From assembly GCA_944371325.1 (NCBI GenBank), contig CALVXO010000002.1, positions 1 to 42,080 of the forward strand: a DNA stretch of 42,080 nucleotides, given 5' to 3'. Positions 41,490-42,080 of this stretch are shown here, in pieces; the first letter of the stretch is position 1; every line of letters begins with the position of its first letter. The notes beneath the pieces are model-generated. The model saw nothing but the letters and a program-made list of their open reading frames with translations. It was not told where the DNA came from and ran no database searches. The translations under genes were made by a program, and so were the position numbers. This DNA comes from an uncultured Bacilli bacterium. GTDB lineage: Bacteria; Bacillota_I; Bacilli_A; RF39; UBA660.

Positions 41490-42080
41490 TACTTCATCTA
41501 TTCCCATACCTCTTTTATGTTTAATTGGTTCCCAAGCTAAATCTTTTTTAAATAAACACATAAAGTTAATTGGTATCCAAGTTAACATAAATAAAGAGAA
41601 CAATAAAATACCTGACATAATTTCTTTAACACTCTTCTTATTATATTTTACAACAAATAAATTTATTATAATATTTCCAATATAAGTTAATAAGAAGAAT
41701 AATAATCCATATGCATACATGTATGAAAATACATCATATAACTTAACATCAAATATTTTAAATAATATTAGTACTATTGTTAATAAAGTGGCTAAAACTT
41801 GAATATAAGGTGCCATAAAAGATAATAACATATCCCAACAAGGAATAAATCCAGTTTTACTATATGTTCTAAATAAATCTTTGTTATATCTTCTAAAACA
41901 TTGAATATTTCCTAAAGACCATCTTTTTCTTTGTTTCCATGACACTTTAAACTCAGTTGGTTGTTCATCATAAGTTATTGCATCTTCAACAAACATAACT
42001 TTAATTCCTCTTAATGCACATTGAGCTGTAAATTCAACATCTTCAGTTAATGTATATGTATTAAAGCCATATTCATCAAT
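41481..42080 (-). CDS. Processive family-2 glycosyltransferase, C-terminal part (5' end outside window)
   Basis: Membrane GT2 enzyme of the cellulose/hyaluronan/poly-GlcNAc synthase type. 199 residues are visible, open to the window edge. TLTEDVEF supplies the catalytic-base Asp (TED motif), and SWKQRKRWSLG is the QxxRW product-binding motif. Three to four membrane segments follow (about residues 75-165 of the visible part), then a short basic end. Makes a surface polysaccharide or glycolipid; substrate not readable from this part. Confidence 0.92.
   Translation of the reverse strand: MDEYGFNTYTLTEDVEFTAQCALRGIKVMFVEDAITYDEQPTEFKVSWKQRKRWSLGNIQCFRRYNKDLFRTYSKTGFIPCWDMLLSFMAPYIQVLATLLTIVLILFKIFDVKLYDVFSYMYAYGLLFFLLTYIGNIIINLFVVKYNKKSVKEIMSGILLFSLFMLTWIPINFMCLFKKDLAWEPIKHKRGMGIDEVKK

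Overview
The window is very AT-rich (roughly three quarters A+T by eye) and comes from a low-GC Firmicute of the class Bacilli that has a cell wall. It carries murD, ddl, ftsK, lexA, rpsU, yqeY, yebC, rnc and yidD, strong AGGAGG-type ribosome sites and TTGACA/TATAAT promoters, and TGA is used as a stop. The style fits an uncultured gut Bacilli lineage close to RF39, Erysipelotrichia or Acholeplasma-like groups. That placement is inference; no rRNA is present.

Region 1 (1-18260) is a dedicated surface-fibre locus. It encodes a SipW/ER-type signal peptidase (Ser59, His95, Asp110), nine exported proteins whose signal peptides end in the SipW-class T-[YL]-[AS]-x-[FY] pattern or close to it, two membrane-anchored relatives and a probable dead SipW paralogue. 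The core module (membrane-anchored subunit, then fibre subunit type A, then type B) occurs twice, at 7291-3939 and 18154-14724. Both copies start from nearly identical promoters with a TCGACA direct repeat, spaced 10 bp, just upstream of the -35. A second minus-strand operon between the copies (13540-8272) encodes a 1109-aa beta-helix/Ig-like adhesin, two smaller SipW-class proteins and the pseudo-peptidase. A NlpC/P60-like cell wall hydrolase and a plus-strand SipW-class protein flank it.

Region 2 (18300-20950) holds a membrane-anchored thermonuclease-family protein and a complete SOS switch. lexA has its own operator and promoter, and a divergent promoter with a LexA-type palindrome exactly between its -35 and -10 drives a 60-aa HTH protein and a 46-aa single-pass membrane microprotein. 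Downstream are an unassigned structured small RNA and a DUF3800 gene.

Region 3 (21000-29340) is mostly housekeeping: ftsK, a large J-like coiled-coil protein, a PEBP protein, murD, yqeY and rpsU, followed by three unrecognised genes.

Region 4 (29400-32342) is a compact bacteriocin-like locus: a C39-peptidase ABC transporter, a short membrane accessory protein, two double-glycine-leader peptides rich in Gly with GxxxG spacing, and a third small hydrophobic peptide.

Region 5 (32400-42080) is housekeeping again: yebC, an unknown gene overlapping rnc, yidD with a ZnuA-like lipoprotein, a slipin, a DAACS symporter, a class I glutamine amidotransferase-like hydrolase, tRNA-Ile/Asn/Glu, ddl with an alpha/beta hydrolase, a small secreted protein and the end of a processive family-2 glycosyltransferase. 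No CRISPR array, insertion sequence or rRNA was seen.
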